A DNA stretch of 64,000 nt, taken from Meconema thalassinum. Lineage: Eukaryota > Arthropoda > Insecta > Orthoptera > Tettigoniidae. The DNA is taken from positions 224,338,467 through 224,402,466 of the forward strand of contig OX336388.2 of the NCBI GenBank assembly GCA_946902985.2, in the 5' to 3' direction. Positions 50,932-63,423 of the stretch are shown piece after piece; within the stretch, counting starts at the first letter, position 1, and each line of letters starts with the position of its first letter. The notes beneath the pieces were generated by a model that did not search any database, had not been told where the DNA came from, and was given only the letters and a program-made list of their open reading frames with translations. The position numbers and the translations under genes were made by a program.

Positions 50932-53725
50932 GGGTTGGAATAACTCTATTACGAAAGCGACTGAGTACCTGCTTCGATGTTGTTTTCTGAATAGGGCATA
51001 GTACTACAAACTTAGAAAATACATCAATGCACACTAGCAAATGACGGCAACCTCTCCTTCCCTTCGGAATTGGACCAAGACAGTCCACCGCCAGTAGCTC
51101 ACATGGTTTCTGAGGTAGCAATGGTCTAGGATATTGCCTCAGTAAATAATTATTTGGCTTTGTTCTCTGACACGGGTCACAAGTTGTAATAACGTCACAT
51201 ATAGTTGTTCTCATACGTGGCCATGTAAATGTCTCTCCTATTGTCGCTTCGCACTTGTCTAAGCCCATGTGACCGTAACTTTCGTGCGTATGCCATGTCA
51301 ATCCTCGTTGTAACGATGCAGGTACTAATATGCGTAACTTGGTGTGGTCATTATCTACCCATTTGTGTAGCAAATTGTTGACATAAACATATCTTCCTTC
51401 TTTGGCTTTCGCTTCTCGAAATGCAGGTGTTCCTGTAGGTAGTTGCTTTTTGAAGTAATTAATTAATAGCATCATCCATGATTCCGCTTCCTGTTCTCGC
51501 TGTATCTCACGTAACTCCTCCAAGAATTCCCGGTCCTTTGGTGTTAACTCCAAGTGTTGTACCATCGCTGTTTCTTCATTATCAGGCTCTGGGTTCCTGC
51601 TGAGTGCATCCGGTATCACGTTCATCTTCCCTGGACAATGTTCAATTTCAATGCTGAACTGCTGAATGTATATAGACCAACGTGTCACACGTTCGCTTGC
51701 CATTGACGTCTTAAACAAGAATGTTAGTGCCTTGTGGTCAGTCCTGACAACAATCGGGTAACCATAGATTATTCGTTTCCATTGTTGGAGCGCATGAAGG
51801 ATGGCCAACAATTTTAGCTCGGTTACAGTATAATTGCCCTCGTGCTTACGCAATTTTCGGCTGACAAATGCCAAATATGTTTTGTGCTGCAGGTTCGCTG
51901 GATCCTCTTGGTAGAGCATGGCACCTATCCCAATTAGTGAAGCATCCGCTTGGATTATGAATTTGTGCTTGAAATCTGGATAGCCTAATTTAATGCAGTT
52001 TTCCAATAGCTGTTTTGTTGCTTGGAATGCCTTCTCACACTCCGCGTTCCATGACCATTTGTTATTTTTCTTTAACATTTCTTGCATTGGAGCTACAGTC
52101 TCCGTATAACCTGGACAGTTTTCTTTAAAGAATCCCGTTACGCCTAAGAAAGCCCGAATGTGCTTGACTCTCGTTGGTGTAGGGAAATTCTTTATCGCTT
52201 CGATCTTGGCTGGATTTGGCATCACTCCCTCCTTGTCAATGACGTGACCCAAATATAAGATCTCGCTCTTGAAGAAATGCGATTTCTTCAGGTTTACTTT
52301 GAAATTCGAAGCGTTCAAGTTGCCCAATACTTTATCTAAATTTTCCATGTGAGTTTCAATGTTGTCAGATGCCAACAGAATGTCGTCAATGTATCGCACC
52401 GTCATCTCCTTTACTTCCTCGGTTAGGTTCCGGTCCAGTGCTTGGTTTAAAGCACAGCCCGCTGTTTTGACCCCAAAAGGCATTCTGACGAAACAATATG
52501 TCTGGTTATCGAATAAGAAGCCAGTTAGAAGCTGTGACTTCTCATCCAATTCAAGATGATGGAACGAGCTCGTCAGATCGACTGATGAATAAATGCTCTT
52601 GTTTTTAAAGCCTTTTAATACGTCTCTGATAATTGGCGCTCTGTCATACTCAGGAAAAATGAGTCTCATGTTGAGATTTCTGGCATCTAAACAAAGTCTA
52701 ATAGATCCATTTGGTTTTGTGACTGCCAAAATTGCATTTAGATAAGGTGTAGGTGTCTTCCTTATCACTCCAGCTTCTAACATCTCATCTATAATGATTT
52801 TAACTTGCCCACGATATTTTTCAGGAATTGGGTACAATCTGCTTTTGAAAGGTGACCAGTCCTCGACTTGCATAGAGTACTTGAAATTTAATATTTTCCC
52901 AGGTACTGTATCAAATACTGTTTTGTGCTTCCTCAAAATCTCTTCCAACTGTTTTCTGTGTTCATCCCCAAGTTGAATGTCATTGAGCCGCTCCTGTAGT
53001 AACTCTTCAAATTGTGCATCGCTGTTACTTCCTTCTGTTAATAAAGACCATATCTCCTGAGATTCTATCTCCTCATCTAGTTCCACAACAGTCCCTTCTA
53101 TGATGTTATCTTCCGCCTTTCGTACCTCCTCTTCCGTCTCTTCTGATATTGCCTCCAATGCCCAAGAATTTACATCTCTTCCGGTAGTGATTTCATCCTT
53201 ATGCAATCCCACGTTTTTCAGCTGGTCATATTCTCTAAAACTGACTGTATTCTTGTGTAAATCTATCACTGCTTGATAGTCACAAATGAAATTTGCACCA
53301 AGAATTATATTGAAATTCATCTTTGCCATGATAATGAATGTTTGCCCAAAAGTATGTTCCAATATGTTCAGCTCTAAGTATGCCTGACGTTTACAAGTAA
53401 CGGTGCGTTCAGGAATAACACCCCTCACTTTGAGCTGTGGTACCGGAATTACAGGAATATTCTGAGTCCGTCCCAACTCTCGAACCAAGGCCTCCGATAC
53501 TAGACTGATCTGTGACCCTGTATCCAATAAACATCTTATATTAATTCCACCAATCCTTGCGTAAATAATGGGTAATTGCCTAATTTCATCGTTCCGTGGT
53601 TTCACCGTCTCCTCCAGGCAGTCTTCTAGTAAAGCAATCCATTCTTGTATGTTCGCTACTATCCATCCATCTTCAACTTCCGACTGTTGTGTTTGGAGAC
53701 TGTCTCCTTGATCCAAAATTAACAT
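50895..53725 (-). pseudogene. Gypsy pol: protease, reverse transcriptase, RNase H, integrase N-terminal half (frameshifted)
   Basis: The frame runs 53725 down to 50786 (979 residues), but the last ~35 are out of frame. Domains: aspartic protease with DTG at residues 68-70; RT about 290-480, with LDARNLN, VDLTSSF, MPFGVKTAG and catalytic YIDD at 445-448; RNase H about 585-710 with acidic residues at D594, E636 and D663; integrase zinc finger (H at about 814 and 819, C849 and C852) and first catalytic aspartate at D881. It makes and integrates the element's cDNA. The ATG at 53725 overlaps the end of gag, with a slippery site just upstream, so gag-pol frameshifting is plausible. Frame lost near 50905. 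Confidence 0.95.
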
Positions 53726-55499
53726 TTTTTTAAAGCTCCATTTCGACTCCCATCATCCTTCTGTCGCTCATGTCCTTGATATTCCTCTTGTCTCAGTAGA
53801 CTTCCAGCTTCCTCAGTATGTGTATCTGGGTTCTTTCTGTTCCCAATGGCCTTTTCCCATCTTCCTAGCTCTCCACCTTGATTAGCGTGTAACTCCTCTA
53901 AGTAATTTTGTGATTGAGCGTGCCTATCATCCCAGTCATCTCGATAGTTACGTTGATCTCCTTGATTTTGATCTCTCCTTCCTTTCCATCGTTGATTGGC
54001 ATTATAATCACCGTATCTTCCATAAGGCCTGTCATTCCTTCGATTATCACGCCATTGTTGATATCCTCTCTGTTGGTATCTATTGTTGCCCTGGTATCTA
54101 TTGTTGTAGTAATTTTCGTTACGCTGATATGGTCTGTTTTCCCCTTCTTCCTGGTTTCGCCTAGGTGTGGAGGTGCTCGTATTAGTACCCTGCGTTTTAG
54201 TATTTCCTTGTTTTGTTTTTACGACCTCTGTAGTGTTGACTAATTCCAGTTGTCTTCCTCCTCTAAAATGACTATGAGATGTGGTCTCATCTACTTGCCG
54301 TAATATCTGCTCTGCATGTAGGGCCGTACTGACGTTTGCTGCTACTAGCACTTGCTGTACATTAACTGGCATTTGGCTTGCTATTGTCATCACCAAATCT
54401 GATTCGTTTAATGGGTAATCCAGATCGCGAAATTTTAGCATTTGCATGTTAAAGAAATCTGAGTATTTTGTCTGCAGGGTAGTTTGGTATTTTCTAGAGT
54501 AAAGCTCCATTCTTAAACTCTGTTGTATGGCGGGAGACCAGTATTTGCGCAGAAACGCTAAGTTAAAGTTTGACATGGTTCCAAATGTATATTTGAAACT
54601 TAAAAACCAGGTGAGAACATTCCCTGATAAAAATCTCTCCATCATTCTCAATCTACGTGCTTCAGGTACCCCAGTGTCATTGAAATGGTCTTCAATCTCT
54701 TTGATAAAGGCCTTAGGTGTTACCCCTGAATTTTCGGTGTATTTCTGCGGTTTGTAGTCATTTGAGCGAATTACTTGAATAAGTTGTGTGGGCTGATGAC
54801 CGTCCTGTGGTGTCGAGCTTCTATCTACGTTCTTACGAAATCCTTCCGTGTTTGTTGTTAATGGGCTCTCTGCTTGATTCTGACTTCCTGCTATGCTGGG
54901 TTGGGGACTATGTGAGTCATCCTGCTTGTCTTTCAATGCTCCCGTTTTAAATATAGACGATTGTTCTAATGAGCGAAGTTCGGCTTTAATGATCCTGTCT
55001 GTCTGTTCTTTAAGTCTATTTTTTACCTCTTGCTCCAAAGCTTGAATACGCGTGTGGTTTTCGCCTACTGTTTTGATAATGGTGGATCTTTCCTCTCTAG
55101 AATCAATATTCATTTTCTTCCAATCTTTCCTGATCTGTTCTTTAATCGTGCTTATTTTTTCTTCAATTTGGCTCTTATTTTCATCTTGATTATTTTCTAT
55201 CTGGCTCAGCCTTTCGTCTAATGTACGCTTAAATTGTTCTTGTTCCGTTTCTAAGCTTTTCCACTGTTCCGCTGATTTTATCTCTAGACGGTCCATATCT
55301 TTAATTATGCCTGATATGTTCTCATCTACTGCTGATATTTGTTGTTGAATGACCCTGCCACTTTTCTCCATCTCCTTAAATCGACCTTCCAACTTATCCT
55401 GGGCTATTTTGACCTCGCTTGTATTCATTGTGCATGCTATTTCAATCTGCTCTAATTTAGCTAACACCGTTTCATCGAGAATGCTAAGTTTTTTTTATC
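53719..55499 (-). pseudogene. Gypsy gag, capsid-like part and basic tail (frameshifted from its N terminus)
   Basis: Residues of the 582-codon frame: coiled-coil region (KLEGRFKEMEKS to EQEVKNRLKEQ), then a Retrotrans_gag capsid-like region (FIKEIEDHFND, MERFLSGNVLTWF, YSDFFNMQMLKF), then an Arg/Asn/Tyr-rich tail (YQQWRDNRRNDRPYGRYGD) in place of a CCHC knuckle. The frame has no ATG at its start; it opens by shift from the upstream gag frame at an A8 run (55489-55496 region). The stop at 53719-53721 overlaps the start of pol. Confidence 0.9.
53728..53734 (-). other. Candidate -1 frameshift site between gag and pol
   Basis: The minus strand reads T TTA AAA in the gag frame, a canonical X XXY YYZ heptamer, two codons before the gag stop. 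A -1 slip puts ribosomes exactly in the pol frame. No downstream pseudoknot was assessed. Confidence 0.7.
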
Positions 55500-55919
55500 G
55501 AAAATACTCTCCATTTGTTTAATCTGCTCTAATTGTTTCTCATTATTTTTGCTTACATCAAGGGCCAGTAATATCATCTGTTGGTTTGTGTGCTCTTTCA
55601 TCTCTGCGGTTAACGAAGCTAATTGGTTCGTGTTTTTATTATTTTGCGCCTCTAACTGTGAATTTATAGTGTCATTAATTTCATTCTTTAATAACCTAGC
55701 TTGTTCCGCCTGATATTCATTTTGCTCAATTCTGCTGTTATTTAACTGTGTCCGCAATGATTCACTTTGTTCTAACAGTTTAGTATTTAGCGATTCACTT
55801 TGTTCTGACATTTTCGTATTTAGCGATTCACTTTGTTCTGACATTTTCGTATTTAGCGATTCACTTTGCTCTAACAGTTTAGTATTTAGCGATTCACTTT
55901 GCTCTAACAGTTTAGTATT
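55461..55919 (-). pseudogene. Gypsy gag, hendecad-repeat middle part
   Basis: In frame at 55461-55844: repeats of the 11-residue unit SEQSESLNTKL, then LLEQSESLRTQL, NSRIEQNEYQAEQARLL and a long helical region. The 33-bp DNA repeats run 55770-55930 on the plus strand. The frame ends at 55461 just after an A8 run. Coiled-coil assembly function is inferred. Confidence 0.85.
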
Positions 55920-56164
55920 AACGATTCACTTTGTTCTGACAGTTTAGTATTTATTTGTTCAGATAATTTTGTATTCAACGCTTCACTTTGCTCTACCATA
56001 CTAGTGTTTATTTGTTCAGATAATTTTGTATTCAACGCTTCACTTTGCTCTACCATACTAGTGTTTATAGATTGACTCTGTTCTGCTAGTTTAGTATCCA
56101 ACAATTCCTGCGTTCTCCTCGCTGCACTTTCAATGATCTCCTGGATCTGCGCCACCGTTGCCAT
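55904..56164 (-). pseudogene. Gypsy gag N terminus, start of the gag reading
   Basis: Begins at ATG 56164 (MATVAQIQEIIESAARRTQE), the only good gag start, about 618 bp after the 5' LTR. It continues into 11-residue and 19-residue repeats (EQINTSMVEQSEALNTKLS twice) and goes out of frame near 55919, where one repeat unit lacks a base relative to its neighbours (GTATTAACG against GTATTTAGCG). Together with the A8 slip this splits gag in three. Confidence 0.88.
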
Positions 56165-56781
56165 GTTTTACAATATATATGAGACATATGGGAAATGGCC
56201 TACGCCAATGCCCTTTGACACGCACATAAATCCAATGCACATTTAATTCCTTTATTCTACTCAGTTCATTTATTTTTACCTTTAAATCCCATTAGTCGAT
56301 TGCATCTCTGAGTAGTTCTATTTTTACTCAATTTAATTTTAACCCCAAGCACATATTTAGTCATTAAACAGTTATCCTGATCTGATATTAACACTGACTA
56401 ATTAACAAAGTATTAATTGTCATTTTAGGCTACAGCCTCCTAATATTTCCATGAGTTTGACTTTCTACACAAATCTAGTTTTAACTTTATCATTGGGCGC
56501 CCGGTATCACATCTTAATTTTACTTTAATTTAAAAGACAACAACGTGAACCGTATTTTACTTTGCAAACTCCTGATTTTAATTTATCTTTCACACATTTG
56601 GCGGTATCCACTTCGCCTCAACTACTTTTAATAAAATATCACTTCCCGGTGATTAAATACTGTCATATCTGCCTGCACTTGCGGCATGCCAGTTTTACTC
56701 AAATGCGCCACTATTGACATGTGTAATCTCCCCGTTACACCACAGTGAATAGCCCCACCGTTGGCCGCCAGTTTTCACCTA
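56165..56781 (-). other. Gypsy copy 1 leader with primer-binding region
   Basis: On the minus strand the leader begins TAGGTGAAAAC followed by TGGCGGCCAACGGTGGGGC, a TGG-initiated stretch where a primer-binding site is expected; the tRNA is not identified. Copy 2 has a closely similar leader at 63424-64000. Non-coding. Confidence 0.65.
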
Positions 56782-59553
56782 TGAACCCTTCAGAATAGCA
56801 GTGTTTTATGCAAGAATCTTAGATCAAGGGGTCGCGTTCAGTTCATAGTGTGGTGTTTACGTCCGCCAAACTACGTGCTTTTCTGAGGCAAGGGTTATAG
56901 GATGAAAACTATAACTAAGAAAGAAAGGAGACAAAACGTAAGATAATAACAAGATTTAATAACTAATTTGTGCATAAAAGAATAAAAAAAACAATAATAA
57001 ACGAAATCCTCCCTGAATTTTCCCCTGACATGAATATTTATCACTTTGAGGAGTCAGATGGATCTCCCCTTTTTTTAATAAAATATGGATCCAAGTTCCA
57101 CTATCTTGCATGTGAATTTATGTTCGCGTGGTGACTATCTACGGGAAATGAGTACTTGGATGATCATTCGTTCACAACGGGTTAACAGCCACGGTGCTCA
57201 CGAACAATCATCTCGTAAAATCAACTTTTATGGCTATGGGCATAACATTAATAAAAATCCTTAAATCTAACTCTGACACACATATTACAACTCTACTATT
57301 TACAGGCATCTCTCTGAGACCCGTATTAGTGTGGTGATACACTTAACCAACTGAGCCGCCACTATGGCCAGATACTCAACAACAAGGAAAAACAGCGCCG
57401 CACGTGACTCACGGGCCACTGACATGTACAATAAACAAAGAATAAACCAACAACAACAAACAACCTGAGTGGTTAAGATTACTTTATATTAACAAAACTG
57501 CATGTTAAGGAAACGCTTCGAAGGTAATCGTGTTTCGTAGGCAACTCCCATTTATTTAAACAATTTTACCATTGATCAGTTTCTCACATTTATATTTATT
57601 TTCAAGTAATTGGGAACCATACGTGCACTCCACTTTAATGAGTTCTGCTTGCGAAACTCCGTCAGCCCTTGTGACAACAACTCACCCCTTTCCACAATAC
57701 CAGTCATGTCCCCCATCCAGTGTATATAAATAGCCGACCAGCGGAACTGTTATCTCAAGGAATCAACAGCCGCTAACATCTCCTCCCACTCAACATATGG
57801 TCAGACAATAATCACATATCCATAATTGTCCTCGCAAGGATGCAATATGAATCTGATACCAAGCTGACAGAAATCAGTCTCTGCTGAAGTTCCCGCTTGT
57901 AATACCACAACAATATACTCACAGTACACACATCTGGGACTGACATAACACCTTTCACATGGGTCTGCTGAATTAAGGCTCGCAAACATTTAACACAATA
58001 TTTAAAACCTACGATAGAGCTGAGTACTCTTCGTCAGAAATTACATTGCTCCAAAGGCAATAATCACACTGAATCTGATCAATAATAATTTTCAACAAAA
58101 TTTAATTACCCTCCAATCTACTATATAATTATATTAATTCAGTCCTACTTCTGAAACACGACATATCTCCGAGAGACGTTTTTAACCGCACTTCGTAACC
58201 TAGGCGAACACGGCCGTTCACATAGATACGTTAGTTAACACAACACAAAGAAAAGAACCTTCCATAAACTACCATTGTGCGAGCTGCTTCCAAACAAAAG
58301 TGTGTCAGATCAAAACAAAATATACTACATTAAATCACACAAGCAAAGTATTTACAAAAATATGTCCCATAAACCATAAGTTAATTTAATAAATAATAAA
58401 ATATTATTTGTACTCATCTCGTGTTGTAGTCACCCGTCAAAGAACATCAGATGCCATTCCCCAACTTGATGGTTCTCTATCTCATAGCAGCCATCTGGAC
58501 GGACTGTTGAGACTTCCACACTTCCTCTGCATTCATCGATGTCATCCTTGCGCTGATACAAAAATTAGGTTATTATACACTTTATGCCTGACTACTAAAT
58601 TCGCTTGTTCAGGTACTAAATTCCCTGTCACTGTTCGTTGGCGAATTATCGACGCTACTGTCCCTATAACTATAGTACAATGACTATCTATCACTGAATT
58701 TACCACTTTTCAATGAATCTCCTGTGTCCTCGACACATAAAATAAAAGTCTATCTTTTCAGACGAACAGAATCAAAGTCCTGTGTTCTCGACACACGGAA
58801 TAAAAGTCATGTCTCCTAGACACACGGAATGAAAGTCAACGTCTGTAGACGCACAGAATAATAATAGTGTGTCCTCAACACACGGAATAAAAGTCAATGT
58901 CTTGGCTCTTCGACACACTTATAAATGAACTGGCCCTTGGGTCTAGATGGAGGGGGATTTTATGTAAAAATTTATCGAAGTAATTGTGATACAGGAATGA
59001 AATACATATCACTGAACTCGTAATATTGCACAGGTCAAGAATATGCCCATTAATCCTAGAATCGATCGTAGAGATTTTGTCTAGGCGATTTCCCGCGTGA
59101 ATGCTAGCCACCGCGTACCCCAGCCAGAGTTGGCGCGCAAGTAGGCATTCTCTTCTCATTGGTTCTCCATTTCTCTGTAATTTGGCGGTTTCTAGTAGAT
59201 CTTGGCGTCTTGGGAGTGTCTATTTTCTTCATCAGCCATTCACGTTACTGCATCATATTTCTTCTAGGCGCGAATATCACAATGAACATACCAGAACCAT
59301 GTCTCACCGCGCGTCGCTTCTAAAATTGAGGTAGCCACACCTGTCCCTGTGATACATCGCTCTGCTATTTCTTTTCATAGCTCAAGTACTTAGCCTTTTG
59401 TTAAACTGATGCAGGTATGTCCCTACTGTCTCCAACAAATGCTTGAAATTTCCTCATCACTGTCTGGCTACTTTCTTGATGCTGGTTGAAATATTTATTA
59501 ATTGAAGAAATAAAATAGTAGAATCATTTAACCAACATAGGGTAAAGGGTTCA
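56782..59553 (-). repeat. 5' LTR of Gypsy copy 1
   Basis: Identical in length and nearly identical in sequence to 47166-49937; differences seen include AACGAAATCC for AACAAAATCC, CACTTTGAGG for CACGTTGAGG, and CTCTGCATTC for CTCTGCGTTC. It would carry the promoter for the minus-strand transcript. Confidence 0.96.
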
Positions 59554-59557
59554 AATA

Positions 59558-59716
59558 ATAATCATTATAATTATTAATAAAGTTATTATTTTTCTCTCTA
59601 ATAGATTAAAATCTAAAAACACGTAAACATAAAAAAAAATGGTTTTGCCCGATAAGGGGTTAAGGGGCGGAACAGCGAGGTCATCTTCTTCTAAAATATT
59701 AATTACATTTCTATAA
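59558..59716. other. AT-rich spacer with a retroelement 3' module
   Basis: Includes TTAAGGGGCGGAACAGCGAG followed by GTCATC, the reverse complement of the GATGACCTCG..CCGCCCCTTAA module seen at 32494-32541. Otherwise AT-rich. Confidence 0.5.
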
Positions 59717-60686
59717 CAAGAAGTTCCGTGATTAATATATATGGACATAATTAGAATAATGACGAAATTAAGTTGGTAATATCGAAATTTCTAATTAGCT
59801 CGAAATATAACTGGCATAATGTTGCCTAATATAGCACTACAGTTGGCAGCCCTGGTGACTGAATATATTCTTGTTCCATCTCTTAAGGACAGACATCAAA
59901 ATTTGGTTGAAGTCCAATGGATAGCATGGATGTTGCATGTTAGACATTGGAACTATCAGCGCGTAAAATCATGTTGGCAACAATGGCATGCATGTGTTGG
60001 TTAGAAATAATCTGAACTATTATGATCAGTTGTTGTGCCAATATTGGGTGAAATCCATTTATTTGTATAGAAGTTACATGTATTTTCAAATTGGACAAAT
60101 CAGCAGGCTTAGAATCATGTTGGTAGTACTGAGGTCCATTAGTTACTCCAAATGAATCTATAATGTCAGGTACTATACGTGTGCATAGTATAAAGCTGTC
60201 GGCTTGCATAATTTCTGATGTATTGGTATTTGGATAAAAACAATAGAGAGTGCATTTATTAACAGGTGGCAGCCCTGATGGCTCTTAAGTTTGCACGCAG
60301 TAATATCAGTCTATCTACACATATTACATACGAAATTTGGTTGAAATCCAATTGATTGTGTAGAAGTTATATGCATTTAAAAATTGGACTTATCAGCAGG
60401 CTTAGAAAAAATTTGGCTACACTGTCATATATGGCCTCCTGGAAATTAAACTGAAATATTATTATCTATACGTGTGCCAATTTTGGTATGGCTCCCATGC
60501 ATAACTTCAAAGATATACAACATGGAGCTGAAATTTCAATTGCGATTTTTCAGCAGTTGGTAGCACTGACATCATTTTCAAATATGGCCGTGAGATATTC
60601 AGGTACAGATCTTTACTCCTACCAAATTTTGTTTCGATTGCTCGAGCCGTTTAGGAGTTGATAGGGGGGGACACACACACACAGCC

Positions 60687-60719
<33 letters not shown>

Positions 60720-60722
60720 TAC
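59717..60722 (-). mobile_element. Helentron-like (HINE) repeat, subtype A, minus strand, cut by Gypsy copy 2
   Basis: Minus-strand 3' end at 59717 (CACGGAACTTCTTG before TT). Body shares GGTAGCACTGACATCATTTT (plus strand) and the CCAATTTTGGTATGGCTCCC segment with 42700-43500 in reverse. Ends in (GACA)n at 60683-60719, the family microsatellite, exactly where the Gypsy LTR begins; its 5' end would lie beyond the window. Confidence 0.8.
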
Positions 60723-63423
60723 TGAACCCTTTATCCTCTGATGGAGAAATGATTCGATGTTTTATTTCTTCAATTAATTAATATTTCCACCAGCGTCATG
60801 AAATAGCCAGACGAAGATGAGGAAACTTCAAGCATTTGTTGGAGACAGTGGGAACATACCTGCAGCAGTATGACAAAAGGCTAAATTCTTTAGCATTGTG
60901 AAAAGAAAGAACCTAGCTATGCTTCAGAAGGACATGTGGTAGCTACCTCAAATAGAAGGGACGCGTGGTGAGACACGCTTATGGTATGTGCATTGTACTA
61001 TTCGCGCCTAAAAAAAATATAGTGCAGTAACGTGAGTGGCTGATGAGACTACTGGACACTCCTACGAGGCCGAGGTCTGATAAAAACCGCCAAGTTATTG
61101 AAAAAAGTGGAACCAATCAGAGATGAATGCTTACGAACGCGCCAAGTCTAGCTTGGGCACGCGACAGCTAGCATTAACGCGGGAGTTCGGCTAGACAACA
61201 TCTCTACGATCGATTCTAGGATTAATGGGCATATTCTTGACCTGCGCAATTTTACGAGTTCAGTGATATTTGTTTCATTCCTGTACCACTATTATTTTGA
61301 GAAATTTTTATATAATTTCCCCCTCTATCGATACCTAGGGCCAGTTCATTTATAAGTGGCGTGAAGAGCCAAGACATTGCTATTACTTTTGTGCGTCCGA
61401 GGACGTAGGTGATTATTACAATTTTGTGCGTCTAAGGACGTAGGCACTTGTACTTTGCGTGTCATGAGGACACAGATTTTTATTAATACAAATGTGGTAA
61501 ATTCAGTGTGATAGATAGTCACGGTACTATTTTTGTAGGGACAGTATCATCGACAATTCGCCAACAGACTGTTCTGGGGAATTAAGTACCTAAAACGGCG
61601 AATTTAGTAAACAGATATCGAGTGTGAATTAACATATAACTTTTTGCATCAGCACGAGAGATGACATCGCTTATCCTGGAAGAAGTTTGGAACTGTCAAC
61701 ACTCCATCGAGATGTTTGAGACGAGCTAGGCAGCATTAAGTAGGGAAATGGCTGCAGATGTTCGTTGACGGTGACTGGCAGAGGATGAGTACATGAATAA
61801 TATTCTTATTATCTGACAAATTAACTTATGGTATATGGGACATATTTTGTTTATAAATATCTTGCTTGTGTTGATTAACGTAGTGTATTTAGTTTTGGTC
61901 TGACACACCTTTTGCATGGAAACAGCTCGCACATATTTTATCAGTCGTAAGTTCTTGTTTGTTTGTTTGTTTTAATTAACGTAGCTATGTGGACGACCGT
62001 GTTCGCATATGTTTACGTAGTGCGATTAAAAAGCGTCTCTCGGAGATATGTTGTGTTTCAGAAGTAGGACTGAAGTAGTATAATCATGCAATAGATTGGA
62101 GGGTAAATGAATCTTGTAATGTTTATTATTGATCAGATTCAGTGAGTTTATTGCCGTTGGAGCAATGTGAATTGTGGCGAGGAGCAGTCAGCTCTCTAGT
62201 AGGTTTTAATATTTTTTTAAATAGTCTGTGAGGATCTGATTCAGCCGACCTGTGTGAAATATGTTATGTCATTCCCAGCAGTGTATGTGTGTGTGTATTT
62301 TATTGGTCATTACAAGCGGGAATTTCAGCGTGGACTGATTTCTGTCAGCTTGGTGCCAAGTCCATATGGTTACCTTGCGAGGACATATGTGGCTATATCG
62401 ATTAAGGTCTTACCATATGTTTATGTGGTTGAGATTTGTTGCTGTTGATTCTACGAGATAACGGACAGTTGGTCATGTTATTTTTACACACTGGGGCTGG
62501 ACGATGACCAGAGTTGAGGAAGGGGGAAGTTGTTTCACAAGGCGGGCTGAAAGGATTGCATCAAGGTCATTAGCGGAGTGCTTCGTGGCTCCACAATTAC
62601 TTGAAATACAGAATAAGAACTGATCAATGGTAAAAATTGGTTAAATAAATGGGAGTTGCCTACGAATCACTATAATCTCCGAAGTGTTAGCTTAACGTGC
62701 ATTTTTGTTCATATAAAGAAATCTCAGCCGGTGAGGCCTTTGTTGTTGTTGGTTACATTCCATGTTTATGTTCCGTATTAGTGACCCGTGTAGTCACGTG
62801 CGATGCTGTCTTTTCCTTGTTTGTGTATTGAGCAATTGGCCGGGTTGGCAGCTCATTTGTCAGATGCGTCATTGCATCGAAGGAGGGTCTCGAGGGAGAT
62901 TCCTGTAAATATTAATTTTTAGATTGTGTGTCAGCATTAATTTTTAAGGGTTTTATTAGTGTTGTGTCCCATATCCGTAAACGTTGATTTACGAGATGAT
63001 TGTTCGTAAGCAGCGTGGCTGTTACCCGCTGTAAACGAACAGTCATCCTAGTACTCATTCCTCGTAGTTAGTCATTACGCATACATAAAATCCAATGCAA
63101 GTTAGTGGAGCTTGGATCCACATTTTTTTTATAAGGGGTAGATCCGTCTGACTCCTCAACTTTTGATAAATATTTCTGACATGGGAAGATTCAGGGAGGA
63201 AATTTATTATTGTTGTTGTCTATATTCATTTTATTTGCACTAATAGTCATTAAATTATGTTATTATTTTATGCCTTGTCACTTCCTTTCTTAATTATAGT
63301 TTTAATCCTATGACTCTTACCTCAGTAGAGCTTGTTTGGCGAACGTAAACATCACACTATGAACTGAGCGCGACCCGTTGATTTAGATTCTTGCATATAA
63401 ACACTGCAATACTAAAGGGTTCA
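60723..63423 (+). repeat. 5' LTR of Gypsy copy 2 (2,701 bp)
   Basis: Begins TGAACCCTTTATCC and ends ACTAAAGGGTTCA, the family's inverted termini. Aligns along its length with the reverse complement of the copy 1 LTRs (AATGGGCATATTCTTGACCT, GCTCAACTTTT-like and TCAAAACTTGG-like stretches aside), with many substitutions and small indels. It is a diverged member of the same family, in opposite orientation. Confidence 0.92.

Larger units (their letters stand above)
47166..59553 (-). mobile_element. Ty3/Gypsy LTR retrotransposon, full length (copy 1)
   Basis: Two 2,772-bp direct LTRs enclose a 6,844-bp internal region with gag and pol on the minus strand. Total length 12,388 bp. AATA flanks it at 47162-47165 and 59554-59557, a 4-bp target duplication, though the site is low complexity. 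No envelope-like ORF. The pol order protease, RT, RNase H, integrase is that of Ty3/Gypsy. About a dozen substitutions between the LTRs were seen by eye, so the insertion is young. Confidence 0.97.

Noticed and set aside
47166..59553. Endogenous retrovirus with envelope
   Set aside because: Only about 340 bp separate the integrase stop from the 3' LTR and no envelope-like frame exists there.
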